This document shows, piece after piece, positions 10,314-19,435 of a DNA stretch of 64,000 nucleotides (the first letter of the stretch is position 1; each line of letters begins with the position of its first letter). The notes under the pieces were generated by a model that had not been told where the DNA came from, did not search any database, and worked only from the letters and a program-made list of their open reading frames with translations. The position numbers and the translations under genes were made by a program. The DNA comes from Humidesulfovibrio sp. (GTDB lineage Bacteria; Desulfobacterota; Desulfovibrionia; Desulfovibrionales; Desulfovibrionaceae), in contig JARLHQ010000032.1 of the NCBI GenBank assembly GCA_031292175.1, positions 124,001 to 188,000 on the forward strand, in the 5' to 3' direction.

Positions 10314-10802
10314 ATGCGCGACACAGCTGAAGGACACCGGCCCATGCGCCGCAAGGACCGCGAAATCACAGACCGCACGGAGATCAATGGCATCCTTGAC
10401 TCGGCCAAGGTGCTGCATCTGGCGCTGTCCGACGACAACATGCCGTTTTTGGTCCCCGTGTTCTATGCCTACGACGGCGCGGCGCTCTATTTCCATTCCG
10501 CCAAGGCGGGCACGAAAATCGAAATTTTGAAGCGCAACAACCGCGTTTGTTTTGAAGTCTCTGTCGACCACGGGATCATCGAAAACGACGTGGCCTGCGA
10601 CTTCGAAGCCCGGCACCGTACGGTCATCGGCTTCGGCACGGCGGAGTTCGTGGAAGATGAGGCGGAGAAGATCAAGGCGCTCAATATGATCGTCGGGCGC
10701 TTCACGGACAAGGCGTTCGATTACCCGCAGGCGAACCTCAAGGCCACGGCCGTGGTGCGCATCGCGATCGCCTCCATCAAGGGCAAGAAGCACGGGTTCT
10801 AG
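10314..10802 (+). CDS. Pyridoxamine 5'-phosphate oxidase-like FMN-binding protein
   Basis: MRRKDREITDRTEINGILDSAKVLHLALSDDNMPFLVPVFYAYDG...; RBS aaggagcagcc before ATG. Confidence 0.85.
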   Translation: MRDTAEGHRPMRRKDREITDRTEINGILDSAKVLHLALSDDNMPFLVPVFYAYDGAALYFHSAKAGTKIEILKRNNRVCFEVSVDHGIIENDVACDFEARHRTVIGFGTAEFVEDEAEKIKALNMIVGRFTDKAFDYPQANLKATAVVRIAIASIKGKKHGF

Positions 10803-10986
10803 TCAGTTTTCCCTGAGGTCTCAGGGGCTGCGGGGCGCTTGTCGATGTTTTCGGCGGCGTTTCGCGGCCCCTTTTCTTTCGCGCTGGTATGCTTTCGGTA
10901 AGCAACGGCCTTTTCTGTCCGTTCTTGCGCTTTTTCCCGCAGGCGCGCAAAGCTGTGGGGAAACCACCAACGAGTGAGGTGCCCAC

Positions 10987-11652
10987 ATGAACGTCATCGC
11001 CATCAATGGCAGCTCGCGCAAGAAATGGAACACCGCGACCCTGCTGAAGCACGCCTTGGAGGGCGCGGCCACGGAAGGGGCCGCGACCGAGCTTGTGCAC
11101 CTGTACGACCTGGACTTCAAGGGCTGCACCAGCTGCTTCTCCTGCAAGAAGATCGGTGGCAAGAGCTATGGGCGTTGCGCCATGAAGGACGAGTTGACGC
11201 CCGTGCTCGCGCGCATCGCCGCGGCGGACGCCCTGGTCCTCGGCTCGCCCATTTATTTCCACACCGAATCGGGCGCGATGCGTTCGTTCCTGGAGCGGCT
11301 CCTGTTCCCGTATGTCACCTACACGCCGGACTACAAGGCCATCTTCCCCAGAACCATGCCCACGGCCTTCGTCTACACCATGAACGTCTCCGAGGAGATG
11401 AAGCCCGCGGAGACCGTGGCCTATACCCAATCCGTGCTGCAGCGCGTGTTCGGCGGCTGCGAGCTGCTCTTGAGCACCGACACCCTGCAGTTTGACGACT
11501 ATTCCAAGTACCTGTCCACCTGTTGGGACGCGGCGGCCAAGGCCAAGCGCTGGGCCGAGGTCTTCCCGCAGGACTGCGCGCGGGCGCGGGAACTGGGCGC
11601 GCGGCTGGCGCAACAGGCCGGGGGCGAGGCCCGCCGCGCCAGTCCAATTTAG
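10987..11652 (+). CDS. Flavodoxin-like NAD(P)H-dependent oxidoreductase
   Basis: MNVIAINGSSRKKWNTATLL...CTSCFSCKK...ADALVLGSPIYFHTESGAMRSFLERL. Confidence 0.85.
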   Translation: MNVIAINGSSRKKWNTATLLKHALEGAATEGAATELVHLYDLDFKGCTSCFSCKKIGGKSYGRCAMKDELTPVLARIAAADALVLGSPIYFHTESGAMRSFLERLLFPYVTYTPDYKAIFPRTMPTAFVYTMNVSEEMKPAETVAYTQSVLQRVFGGCELLLSTDTLQFDDYSKYLSTCWDAAAKAKRWAEVFPQDCARARELGARLAQQAGGEARRASPI

Positions 11653-11700
11653 CCTAGTTTGTCTGGCGTCCTTGGGCGCGGCGGGTCTTCCCCAGGGCCC

Positions 11701-11925
11701 TTACCTCGGGCCGCCGCCTGGGATCTGGCCCGCCCCGTCGCGCTGACCGTCACGCTGGCCGTTGCGTTGGCCATCGCTCTGGCCGTTGCACTGACCGTCA
11801 CGCTGGCCAGCGCGCTGGCGGTTCTGCTGTCCGCCTTGGCCATTTTGCTTCCCCTGTCCGCAGGGTCCGTTTCCCTTGCCTCGTCTGCCCTGGCCATTCG
11901 GCCCGGTGCCATCCTGATTCGGCAT
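11701..11925 (-). CDS. Small DUF5320-like protein with GQRDG-type repeats, divergent to the sigma54 activator
   Basis: MPNQDGTGPNGQGRRGKGNGPCGQGKQNGQGGQQNRQ...; ATG complement at 11923-11925 with gaaggaggcatc RBS upstream; N-terminus resembles the protein at 15220. Confidence 0.75.
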   Translation of the reverse strand: MPNQDGTGPNGQGRRGKGNGPCGQGKQNGQGGQQNRQRAGQRDGQCNGQSDGQRNGQRDGQRDGAGQIPGGGPR

Positions 11926-11965
11926 GATGCCTCCTTCACCGCGCAAGCGGCTTTGGCCGTCCCGG

Positions 11966-11981
11966 AGCATGCGCCGTGCCG
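11966..11981 (-). promoter_or_regulatory. Candidate sigma54 (-24/-12) promoter for the 74-aa gene
   Basis: Minus strand CGGCACGGCGCATGCT against consensus TGGCACGNNNNTTGCW; GG-N10-GC spacing correct; about 40 bp upstream of the ATG. Confidence 0.75.
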
Positions 11982-12041
11982 CGGGACGATCGCCTGAAGT
12001 TCGGCACGGTTGACAGCGCCGCTGGAAAGCGTAGGACTCGG

Positions 12042-12064
12042 ATTGGGCGCAAAATTCGCCCAAT
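12042..12064. promoter_or_regulatory. Inverted repeat, candidate activator (UAS) site
   Basis: ATTGGGCG-caaaatt-CGCCCAAT, perfect 8-bp arms. Confidence 0.75.
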
Positions 12065-12115
12065 GCTGGTCTGTGGACGTGTTTCGAGCCCACGGCATTC
12101 GGAAAGGAGACGGGC

Positions 12116-13444
12116 ATGAGCTTCCTGCGCGACATTTCCTGTGAACACATCATGGACAGCCTGGCCGATGGCGTGTTCACCGTGGACCTGGACTGGAACA
12201 TCACCTTTTTCAACCGCGCCGCCAGCGCCATCACCAAGGTGCCGCGCGGCGAGGCCCTGGGCCGCAAGTGCTGGGAGGTGTTCCGCTCCAGCATCTGCGA
12301 TGGCTCCTGCGCGCTCAAGGCCGCCCTCGCGGCCGGGGAGAGCCGCAGCAACCGCTCACTGTTCTTTGTCCGGCCGGACGGGGCCAAGGTGCCCATTAGC
12401 ATCAGCGCCGCGCCCCTGCGCGACCGGCGCGGCCACGTGGTGGGCGGGGTGGAGACCTTCCGCGACCTCTCGGCCCTGACCCTCATGCAGAAGAAGCTCG
12501 ACGGGCTGTACAGCGTGGAGGACATCGTTAGCAAAAGCCCGGCCTTCCAGCGCACCCTGGGCATCCTGCCGCAGATCGCGGCCAGCGGGTCGACCGTGCT
12601 TGTGCTGGGCGAGAGCGGCACCGGCAAGGAACTTGTGGCCCGGGCCATCCACAACTTAAGCCCGCGCGGCGGCAAACCCTTCGTGGCCGTGAATTGCGGG
12701 GCCCTGCCGGAAAACCTGCTGGAGAGCGAGCTCTTCGGCCACAAGGCCGGGGCCTTCACGGACGCGAAAAAGGACAAGCCTGGGCGCTTCCAGACCGCGG
12801 ACGGGGGCACGCTCTTCCTGGACGAGATCGGCGACATGCCACTGACCTTGCAGGTGAAGATCCTGCGCGCCTTGCAGGAGAAGGTCATTGAGCCCCTGGG
12901 CGCGGTCTCCGGCGTGCCGGTGAACGTGCGGGTCATCGCCGCCACCAACCGCGACCTGGAGGACATGGTGGCGAGGCAGACCTTCCGCAGCGATCTCTAC
13001 TACCGCCTGAACGTGGTGCGGCTGGCCCTGCCGCCCCTGCGCCAGCGGCCGGAGGACATCCCGCTTCTGGCCCAGCACTTCGTGGCCCGGCAGAACGCCC
13101 TCACTGGCAAGGACATCCAGGGCCTCGCGCCGGAGGTGCTCCAGCTGCTCATGCGCCATCCCTTCCCCGGCAACGTGCGCGAGCTGGAGAATATCATCGA
13201 GTACGCCTTCATCCTGTGTCCCGGCGGGCTCATCAGGCCGGAGCATCTGCCCGAGAACCTGGCCCCCGGCCTGGACGCGGCCCAGCCCCGGCCGCTGTGC
13301 GGCACCTTGGCCGAGATCAAGCGGCGCGCCGTGGCCGAGGCCTTGGCCCGCAACAATGGCCGGACCATGGCCGCCTGCCGGGAACTCGGCGTGGCCAAGG
13401 ACACCTTGCGCCGCATTCTGGGCAAGGGCCGCCAGGACCAGTAA
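12116..13444 (+). CDS. Sigma54-dependent transcriptional activator with PAS domain (orp-cluster regulator)
   Basis: PAS-like N-terminus; [29 protein letters not shown]-terminal Fis-type HTH; adjacent to ORP genes. Confidence 0.95.
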   Translation: MSFLRDISCEHIMDSLADGVFTVDLDWNITFFNRAASAITKVPRGEALGRKCWEVFRSSICDGSCALKAALAAGESRSNRSLFFVRPDGAKVPISISAAPLRDRRGHVVGGVETFRDLSALTLMQKKLDGLYSVEDIVSKSPAFQRTLGILPQIAASGSTVLVLGESGTGKELVARAIHNLSPRGGKPFVAVNCGALPENLLESELFGHKAGAFTDAKKDKPGRFQTADGGTLFLDEIGDMPLTLQVKILRALQEKVIEPLGAVSGVPVNVRVIAATNRDLEDMVARQTFRSDLYYRLNVVRLALPPLRQRPEDIPLLAQHFVARQNALTGKDIQGLAPEVLQLLMRHPFPGNVRELENIIEYAFILCPGGLIRPEHLPENLAPGLDAAQPRPLCGTLAEIKRRAVAEALARNNGRTMAACRELGVAKDTLRRILGKGRQDQ

Positions 13445-13548
13445 GGCCCGCTGTGAAGCGGCAAGACGTCGTCCCCTGTGCTTCCGCTTCAGCTCGTGGG
13501 TGTTTTTCCCTGTAACGCCATGTGGTTTTAATACGCGTTGGATTCATG

Positions 13549-13581
13549 GAGCCAGTGGGGCGACTCGCTGGCTCTTTTGTT
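13549..13581 (+). terminator. Candidate rho-independent terminator after the activator gene
   Basis: GAGCCAG...CTGGCTC followed by ttttgttt. Confidence 0.6.
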
Positions 13582-13687
13582 TGCGTTCGGATTGCGGCGG
13601 CGCTGGTTCTCCAGCGCCAGGCGTTGGCCGACCCTCTGCCATCTGCGTCGTCCTGCCTCCTTCTCCTGTTTGCGTCGGCCAGGGTTC

Positions 13688-13704
13688 GGGCGCAAAACGC
13701 GCCC
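13688..13704. promoter_or_regulatory. Inverted repeat, second candidate activator site
   Basis: GGGCGC-aaaac-GCGCCC; same core GGGCGCAAAA as 12042-12064. Confidence 0.75.
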
Positions 13705-13766
13705 ACCACCTCTCGTGTCCTTGAGCTACAAAGCGCAACCGTCAGTAATTGTGCTGTTTTCCGTTG

Positions 13767-13782
13767 TGGCACGTTTCCTGCC
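13767..13782 (+). promoter_or_regulatory. Candidate sigma54 promoter of the orp/mrp operon
   Basis: TGGCACGTTTCCTGCC: perfect TGGCACG -24 element, GG-N10-GC spacing, about 60 bp upstream of the ATG at 13843. Confidence 0.85.
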
Positions 13783-13842
13783 AAGCCAGGGCAGGGTGCG
13801 TTTGTGCGCGTCCTGCGGCAAACACTGGAGGAAATAGAGACG

Positions 13843-14286
13843 ATGCTCATTTGCCTGGCCTGCTACGGCGACCGCCTGGCGACGCTGATGGAGAGCGCGA
13901 CGGAGCTGCGCTTCTATCGCGTGGAGCAGCACGTCCCGGTCCTTAACAGCACCACCCCCGCTCCAGGCACTGGTGAGTTCGCCATGATCGACCTGCTCAC
14001 GGACATGGGCATCAACGTCTTCATCTGCGGCGGGCTGAGCGGCTGCGCCCTGGCGGCCCTGCGACAGTCCGGGGTGCCTGTGGTGGCCTGGATCGGCGGC
14101 ACGGCGGAAGAGGTGGCCACGGCCTGGGCCACTGGCGGCGTGGAGGCCGTGAACCGGCTGCGCCTGCCGGGCTGCGCCCTGAGGGGCTGCGGCCGCGTCC
14201 GCGCCTGCCGGGGCCACCGCTGTTCCCAGACGCGGGCAACGCTGCGCACACCAATGCAAAAAGCGAAAGTGGAGAAATTCTCATGA
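13843..14286 (+). CDS. Dinitrogenase iron-molybdenum cofactor (NifX/NifB-like) domain protein, ORP-type
   Basis: MLICLACYGDRLATLMESATELRFYRV...GINVFICGGLSGCALAAL; RBS ggaggaaatagagacg. Confidence 0.8.
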   Translation: MLICLACYGDRLATLMESATELRFYRVEQHVPVLNSTTPAPGTGEFAMIDLLTDMGINVFICGGLSGCALAALRQSGVPVVAWIGGTAEEVATAWATGGVEAVNRLRLPGCALRGCGRVRACRGHRCSQTRATLRTPMQKAKVEKFS

Positions 14287-15149
14287 CTGGATCGACAGAT
14301 TTCGGCCGCGACCCTGAGGCCCAGAAACAGGCGGAAGCCGCGCTTTTGAATAGCCGCATGGCGCGGATCAAGCAAAAGATCGTGGTGCTCTCCGGCAAGG
14401 GCGGGGTGGGCAAGAGCACGGTGTCGGCCAACTTGGCCGTGGCCCTGTCGCTGGCCGGAAACAGGGTCGGGCTCATGGACGTGGATGTCCACGGGCCGAG
14501 CATTCCCCGCCTGCTGCACCTCACCGACAAGACAACGGACATGAACGAAGGCGCAATGCTCCCCGTGCCCTGGAGCGATACGCTCAAGGTCATGTCTCTG
14601 GGCTTTCTCCTGCACGACAAGTACGCCGCCACAATTTGGCGGGGCCCGGTCAAAGCCGGAATCATCCGTCAGTTCCTTCAGGATGTCGAGTGGGGCGATC
14701 TGGACTATCTGGTGGTGGATTGCCCCCCCGGCACGGGCGATGAACCTTTGTCTGTGCTGCAGCTCATCGGCGCGGACGCAGGCGCGGTCATAGTCACCTC
14801 GCCCCAGGCCGTGGCCATAGACGACGTGCGCCGCTCCGTGGGATTCTGCACGACCCTGGGCAACCCCGTGCTCGGACTCGTGGAGAACATGAGCGGGTTC
14901 ACCTGCCCGACATGCAGCACCGTGAGCGATGTGTTTGGGAGCGGCGGCGGCGAGACCCTTGCGGCAGAGATGAACATCCCGTTCCTGGGCCGCATCCCCT
15001 TGGCCCAGGAGATCATGACCTCGGGCGAGGCAGGCAGCACCATCGCCGATTTGCCCCAGGACCATCCCGTGGCGCTGGCCTTCGCGCACATCGTGGAGGG
15101 TGTCCGTCTTTACTCGGGGGGGCTGGCCCTGCAAAGCGGCAAGCAATAG
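14283..15149 (+). CDS. Mrp/NBP35-family P-loop ATPase
   Basis: VVLSGKGGVGKSTVSANLAVAL...LMDVDVHGPSIPRLL...DYLVVDCPPGTGDEPLS. Confidence 0.95.
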   Translation: MTGSTDFGRDPEAQKQAEAALLNSRMARIKQKIVVLSGKGGVGKSTVSANLAVALSLAGNRVGLMDVDVHGPSIPRLLHLTDKTTDMNEGAMLPVPWSDTLKVMSLGFLLHDKYAATIWRGPVKAGIIRQFLQDVEWGDLDYLVVDCPPGTGDEPLSVLQLIGADAGAVIVTSPQAVAIDDVRRSVGFCTTLGNPVLGLVENMSGFTCPTCSTVSDVFGSGGGETLAAEMNIPFLGRIPLAQEIMTSGEAGSTIADLPQDHPVALAFAHIVEGVRLYSGGLALQSGKQ

Positions 15150-15219
15150 CCCCCGGCAGCAGCCATAATTCGCTGAAAACAAAAGCATACAACAACCATC
15201 TCACGCAAGGAGCATAATC

Positions 15220-15798
15220 ATGCCAGGCATGAATGGAACAGGACCAAAGGGTGAAGGCCCGTTGACCGGCGGAGGCTTCGGACGTTGCGCCCAGGGCAAT
15301 GGAACCGGAGCAGGCGGTGGACGCGGAATGGGCGGCGGTGGCCGCAGGATGGGTGCTGGCGCACAGGCCCAAACGGCAGCGGGCGCGACAGCGCAGCCGC
15401 AGCAATCAGGAGCTGTCATGAACGCAGGCATCATCGCCGTGACCAGTGAAGGTCCGGGAATGGAGAGCATGGTCGATTCACGCTTCGGCCGTGCCGCCGG
15501 GTTCGTGGTGGTTGACCTGGCGACGGAGCAGACCAGCTACGTGGACAACGGCGGCTCCCAGTCCATGGCCCAGGGCGCGGGCATCCAGGCGGCGGAGAAC
15601 GTCGCCAGGGCGGGCGCGGGCGTTGTCCTCAGCGGCTTCGTGGGGCCAAAGGCCTTCCAGGCGCTTTCCGCCGCAGGCATCCAGGTGGTCCAGAACGTGG
15701 AGAACATGACCGTGGGCCAGGCCGTTGACAAGTACAAGCGTGGCGAACTCAGCACCTCCGATGCTCCCAACGCCCCGGCGGGCGGAAACAAGGGCTAG
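15220..15798 (+). CDS. DUF5320 N-terminus fused to a NifX/NifB-like cofactor-binding domain
   Basis: MPGMNGTGPKGEGPLTGGGFGRC... then AVTSEGPGMESMVDSRFGRAAGFVVVD...GVVLSGFVGPKAFQAL. Confidence 0.85.
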   Translation: MPGMNGTGPKGEGPLTGGGFGRCAQGNGTGAGGGRGMGGGGRRMGAGAQAQTAAGATAQPQQSGAVMNAGIIAVTSEGPGMESMVDSRFGRAAGFVVVDLATEQTSYVDNGGSQSMAQGAGIQAAENVARAGAGVVLSGFVGPKAFQALSAAGIQVVQNVENMTVGQAVDKYKRGELSTSDAPNAPAGGNKG

Positions 15799-15803
15799 CG
15801 CGC

Positions 15804-16676
15804 ATGATCTACGCCATCGCCAGCGGCAAGGGCGGCACGGGCAAGACCACGGTGACGGCCTCACTCGCCGCCGTGTGGGATGGCCCGCTCACCGCCGTGG
15901 ACCTGGATGTGGAGGAGCCGAACCTGCACCTGTTCCTCGCCCCGGAGATCACTGCCGAGGAGCCCGCGTTCCTGGAGGTGCCGGTGCTCGACGCCGCGCG
16001 CTGCATCCTGTGCGGCGAGTGCGCGGCCTTCTGCCAGTACAAGGCGCTTTCGCTCATGGGCAAGACCCTGCTCGTGTTCCCGGAGATGTGCCACGGCTGC
16101 GGCGGTTGCATAGCCCTGTGCCAGGAGGGGGCGCTTTCCCCCGGAGGCCGCGAACTGGGGCATATTCTGGAGGGCTCGGCGGGCGCTGCGCGTTTCCTCA
16201 TGGGCCGCCTGCGCGTGGGCGAGGCCATGAGCCCGCCGCTTATGCGCCAGGTCAAGGCGCGGCTGCGGCGCGACGCGGCGGGCGACGTGCTTATCGACTC
16301 GCCTCCCGGTGTGAGCTGCCCGGCAGTAAACGCGGTCATGGACGCGGACGTCATTGTCCTCGTCACTGAGCCGACCCCTTTCGGCCTGCACGACTTCCGC
16401 CTGGCCGTGGAGGCCTTCCGGCCCCTGGGCAAGCCGCTCGGCGCGGTGATCAACCGCGCGGGCATCGGCGACGGCCGTGTGCAGGACTTTTGCCGTGAGG
16501 CGGGCGTGCCTGTCTGGGCGGAATTGCCTTTCAGCCGCGCCGTTGCCGAGGCCTATTCGCGCGGCGAGGTGGCGGCCCGCGCCGTGCCCGAGATGCGCGG
16601 CATGTTTCTGGCGCTCATGGCGCGCATGCGTGGCGCGGCCGCAGCCTCCAACCCGGAGGAGGCAGATCATGCGTGA
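15804..16676 (+). CDS. MinD-superfamily P-loop ATPase with inserted 4Fe-4S ferredoxin domain
   Basis: IASGKGGTGKTTVTASL; CILCGECAAFCQYKAL; CHGCGGCIALCQEGAL. Confidence 0.95.
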   Translation: MIYAIASGKGGTGKTTVTASLAAVWDGPLTAVDLDVEEPNLHLFLAPEITAEEPAFLEVPVLDAARCILCGECAAFCQYKALSLMGKTLLVFPEMCHGCGGCIALCQEGALSPGGRELGHILEGSAGAARFLMGRLRVGEAMSPPLMRQVKARLRRDAAGDVLIDSPPGVSCPAVNAVMDADVIVLVTEPTPFGLHDFRLAVEAFRPLGKPLGAVINRAGIGDGRVQDFCREAGVPVWAELPFSRAVAEAYSRGEVAARAVPEMRGMFLALMARMRGAAAASNPEEADHA

Positions 16677-17589
16677 GATCGTGGTCATCAGCGGCAAGGG
16701 CGGCACGGGCAAGACCAGCATCACCGCGGCCTTCGCCCATCTGGCATCCGTTCAAGGCGGGGCCATGCTCTGCGATCTGGACGTGGACGCTCCGGACCTG
16801 CACCTTTTGTTGGCTCCGGACCGTCAGGAGGAGCACGCGTTCTATTCCGGGCGCGAGGCCAGGATTGATCCGTCCGTCTGCACCGGCTGCGGGCTTTGCG
16901 CCGGGCTGTGCCGTTTCGGAGCCGTGATGCCCGGCCCCCGGGCCTTTGGCATCGATCCGCTGCGCTGCGAGGGCTGCGGGGTCTGCGAACGGTTTTGTCC
17001 GGCCGGGGCCATCGGGTTTTCGGAAAAGCATTGCGGCCAATGGTACGCCTCGGCCATGCGCTTCGGTCCCATGGTCCACGCGCAGCTCTTTCCCGGGCAG
17101 GAAAACTCCGGCCGGCTGGTGGCCCTGCTCAAGAAGGAGGCGCGCGAACGGGCCAAGGCGCTTGGCCTCACCCTCATGCTCTGCGATGGCGCGCCGGGCA
17201 TCGGCTGCCCGGTCATCAGTTCGCTTTCCGGCGCGAGTCTGGCGGTCGTCGTCACCGAGCCCACGCCCTCCGGACGGCACGACCTGGAGCGGGTGGTCGA
17301 CCTCTGCCGCCACTTCCGCATTCCCGTGGCCGTGGTGGTGAACAAGTTTGACCTGAACCCAGAAAATAGCGAGGGCATCGAAGACTACTGCCGCGAGCAA
17401 GGCCATGCGCTGGCGGGACGCCTGCCCCACGACGAGGTGGTGGTGCGGGCCATGGTGCAGGGCAAATGTGTCACCGAATTGCCGGAAACGCCGTTTTCCA
17501 AGGCTCTGCGCGGGGTCTGGGAGGTGGTTGCACACCACGCCCGGACAGCGTCCCGGCCTTCCCCTTTCCCCAACACACCAAACGCATAG
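16669..17589 (+). CDS. MinD-superfamily P-loop ATPase with inserted 4Fe-4S ferredoxin domain
   Basis: MREIVVISGKGGTGKTSITAAF; CTGCGLCAGLCRFGAV; CEGCGVCERFCPAGAI; start set to the ATG at 16669. Confidence 0.95.
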   Translation: MREIVVISGKGGTGKTSITAAFAHLASVQGGAMLCDLDVDAPDLHLLLAPDRQEEHAFYSGREARIDPSVCTGCGLCAGLCRFGAVMPGPRAFGIDPLRCEGCGVCERFCPAGAIGFSEKHCGQWYASAMRFGPMVHAQLFPGQENSGRLVALLKKEARERAKALGLTLMLCDGAPGIGCPVISSLSGASLAVVVTEPTPSGRHDLERVVDLCRHFRIPVAVVVNKFDLNPENSEGIEDYCREQGHALAGRLPHDEVVVRAMVQGKCVTELPETPFSKALRGVWEVVAHHARTASRPSPFPNTPNA

Positions 17590-17600
17590 GAGACGCTTTC

Positions 17601-17978
17601 ATGGAGACCATCACCATCGCCATTCCCTCGGAAATGCCCGGAGGGCTTGATGCGGCCGTGGGCCAGCACTTCGGCCACTGCGACATCTACACCATCGTGG
17701 AGGCGAAAGACGGCAAGATCCTGGACGTGCGCACCCTGCCGAACGTGCCGCACCAGCAGGGCGGCTGCATGGCCCCGGTGAACCACCTGGCGCAGAACGG
17801 CGTCACCGTGCTCATCGCCGGGGGCATGGGCATGCGCCCGCTCATGGGTTTTCAGCAGGTGGGCATCCAGGTGTTCCATGGCTCCGGCGCGCCCTCCGTG
17901 GGGCATGCGGTCCAGGCCCTGCTCATGGGCTCGCTGCCGACCTTCAGCACGGAATTCACGTGCGGCGGCGGCCACTAG
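17601..17978 (+). CDS. NifX/NifB-like dinitrogenase cofactor-binding protein
   Basis: ITIAIPSEMPGGLDAAVGQHFGHCDIYTIVEAKDGKI...GVTVLIAGGMGMRPLMGFQQVGIQVF. Confidence 0.9.
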   Translation: METITIAIPSEMPGGLDAAVGQHFGHCDIYTIVEAKDGKILDVRTLPNVPHQQGGCMAPVNHLAQNGVTVLIAGGMGMRPLMGFQQVGIQVFHGSGAPSVGHAVQALLMGSLPTFSTEFTCGGGH

Positions 17979-17997
17979 GCCAAGCGGGGAAATCGGG

Positions 17998-18360
17998 ATG
18001 CTCATACTTATAGCCACCCCGCGCGCCGTGGCGCTCTCGGCCTTCGCCGACGCCCTGGCCCAGGACACGGGCGCGGAGCTGCGCTTCGCCGACAGCTGGC
18101 CCAACGTCGAGGCCACGGTGAGGACCCTGGCCCCGGCGTTCGTGGTGCTGGACGAGGGCCTGGAAGGCGGCGCGCCGCTCGATCTGGCGCGGCGGCTGGT
18201 CATGGTCGACGCCATGGTCAATGTCGCCGTGGTCAGCGGGCTCGGGGCGGAGGCCTTCCACGAGGCCAGCGAAGGTCTGGGCATCCTGGCCCCCGTGCCT
18301 CTAGAGCCCGGTGCGGCTGACGGCGCGGCGCTGGCCCAGGTGTTCCGGCGGTTCCTGTAG
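17998..18360 (+). CDS. Small receiver-like hypothetical protein at the end of the orp cluster
   Basis: MLILIATPRAVALSAFADALAQDTGAELRF...PAFVVLDEGLEGGAPLDLARRLV; ATG at 17998, operonic. Confidence 0.65.
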   Translation: MLILIATPRAVALSAFADALAQDTGAELRFADSWPNVEATVRTLAPAFVVLDEGLEGGAPLDLARRLVMVDAMVNVAVVSGLGAEAFHEASEGLGILAPVPLEPGAADGAALAQVFRRFL

Positions 18361-18415
18361 CGGCGGCGGTTTTCGCCATTGACAGCCCGGCCGGGCATGG
18401 ATTAAAAAAAATTCC

Positions 18416-18508
18416 ATGAACCTATCCGTAGCCAAGAATTCCTTTTCCTTTTTTGAGGACGGTTTTTTTGGGTTTAGTCGCGCCTGCGGCCGCGGAGAGG
18501 TTTGTTGA
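18416..18508 (+). CDS. Candidate Phe-rich leader peptide (30 aa)
   Basis: MNLSVAKNSFSFFEDGFFGFSRACGRGEVC stop; 6 Phe in 11 codons; immediately precedes a terminator hairpin; no clear Shine-Dalgarno. Confidence 0.55.
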   Translation: MNLSVAKNSFSFFEDGFFGFSRACGRGEVC

Positions 18509-18534
18509 CCAAGCGTTAACCAAAGCCTCTTCTG

Positions 18535-18571
18535 GAAGGGCCGCGGGCGAAAGCCGGCGGCCCTTCTTTTT
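18535..18571 (+). terminator. Intrinsic terminator in the leader of the ADH synthase gene (candidate attenuator)
   Basis: GAAGGGCCGC-g-GGC-gaaa-GCC-g-GCGGCCCTTC-ttttt. Confidence 0.85.
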
Positions 18572-18631
18572 CACCCGCCGGATTCGCCAGAGGTTCCGCC
18601 AGGGGGCGCAACACGAGACCGGGAGGTCCCC

Positions 18632-19435
18632 ATGCACCTTGGCAAAGCCATCAGACTCGAGCGCATCCTCAACCGCAACACACGGCGGGCCATCATCGTG
18701 CCCATGGACCACGGCACCACGGTGGGGCCGTTGCCGGGTATCGTCAACATGCACGCGGCCGTGAAGGCCGTGGTGGAGGGCGGCGCCAACGCCGTGCTTA
18801 TGCACAAGGGCGTGCCCCGCTGCTGCCACCGTTCCCAGGGCAAGGACGTGGGGCTCATCGTGCATCTTTCGGCCAGCACCTCGCTTTCCCCGCTGCCCAA
18901 TGCCAAGACCCTCGTGTGCAGCGTGGAGGAGGCCATTCGCCTGGGCGCCGACGCCGTGAGCGTGCACGTGAATCTGGGCGATGAGAGCGAGGCCAAGATG
19001 CTGGAGGAGTTCGGCCGGGTCACGGAGTCCGCCCAGAGCTGGGGCATGCCGGTGCTGGCCATGGTCTATGCGCGCGGGCCCAAGATCCGTAGCGAGTTTG
19101 ATCCCGAGATCGTGGCGCACTGCGCGCGCGTGGGTGTGGAGCTCGGCGCGGACGTGGTCAAGGTGCCCTACACCGGCGACCCCGAGTCTTTCTCCCGCGT
19201 CATCGAGGCCTGCTGCATCCCCGTGGTCATCGCGGGCGGGCCTAAGCTCGACAGCACCCGCGACTTCCTGGTCATGGTGCATGACTCCATCCAGGCTGGC
19301 GGAGCGGGCCTTTCCGTCGGGCGCAACATCTTTCAGCACAAGCGGCCGGACCTGCTCACCCAGGCCCTGGCCAAGGTCGTGCATGAGGACACCGGGGTGG
19401 ACGAAGCCCTGGCGCTGCTCGCGGGCCAGGAATAA
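18632..19435 (+). CDS. Class I aldolase family protein, 2-amino-3,7-dideoxy-D-threo-hept-6-ulosonate (ADH) synthase-like
   Basis: [37 protein letters not shown]...[14 protein letters not shown]...[11 protein letters not shown] gggaggtcccc. Confidence 0.85.
   Translation: MHLGKAIRLERILNRNTRRAIIVPMDHGTTVGPLPGIVNMHAAVKAVVEGGANAVLMHKGVPRCCHRSQGKDVGLIVHLSASTSLSPLPNAKTLVCSVEEAIRLGADAVSVHVNLGDESEAKMLEEFGRVTESAQSWGMPVLAMVYARGPKIRSEFDPEIVAHCARVGVELGADVVKVPYTGDPESFSRVIEACCIPVVIAGGPKLDSTRDFLVMVHDSIQAGGAGLSVGRNIFQHKRPDLLTQALAKVVHEDTGVDEALALLAGQE

Noticed and set aside
11701-12966. 421-aa minus-strand ORF
   Set aside because: Upstream part is antisense to the sigma54 activator; only the last 74 codons (from MPNQDG, with RBS) look real
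13522-13842. N-terminal extension of the 254-aa ORF
   Set aside because: This stretch carries the terminator, palindrome and sigma54 promoter; the ATG at 13843 has a good RBS
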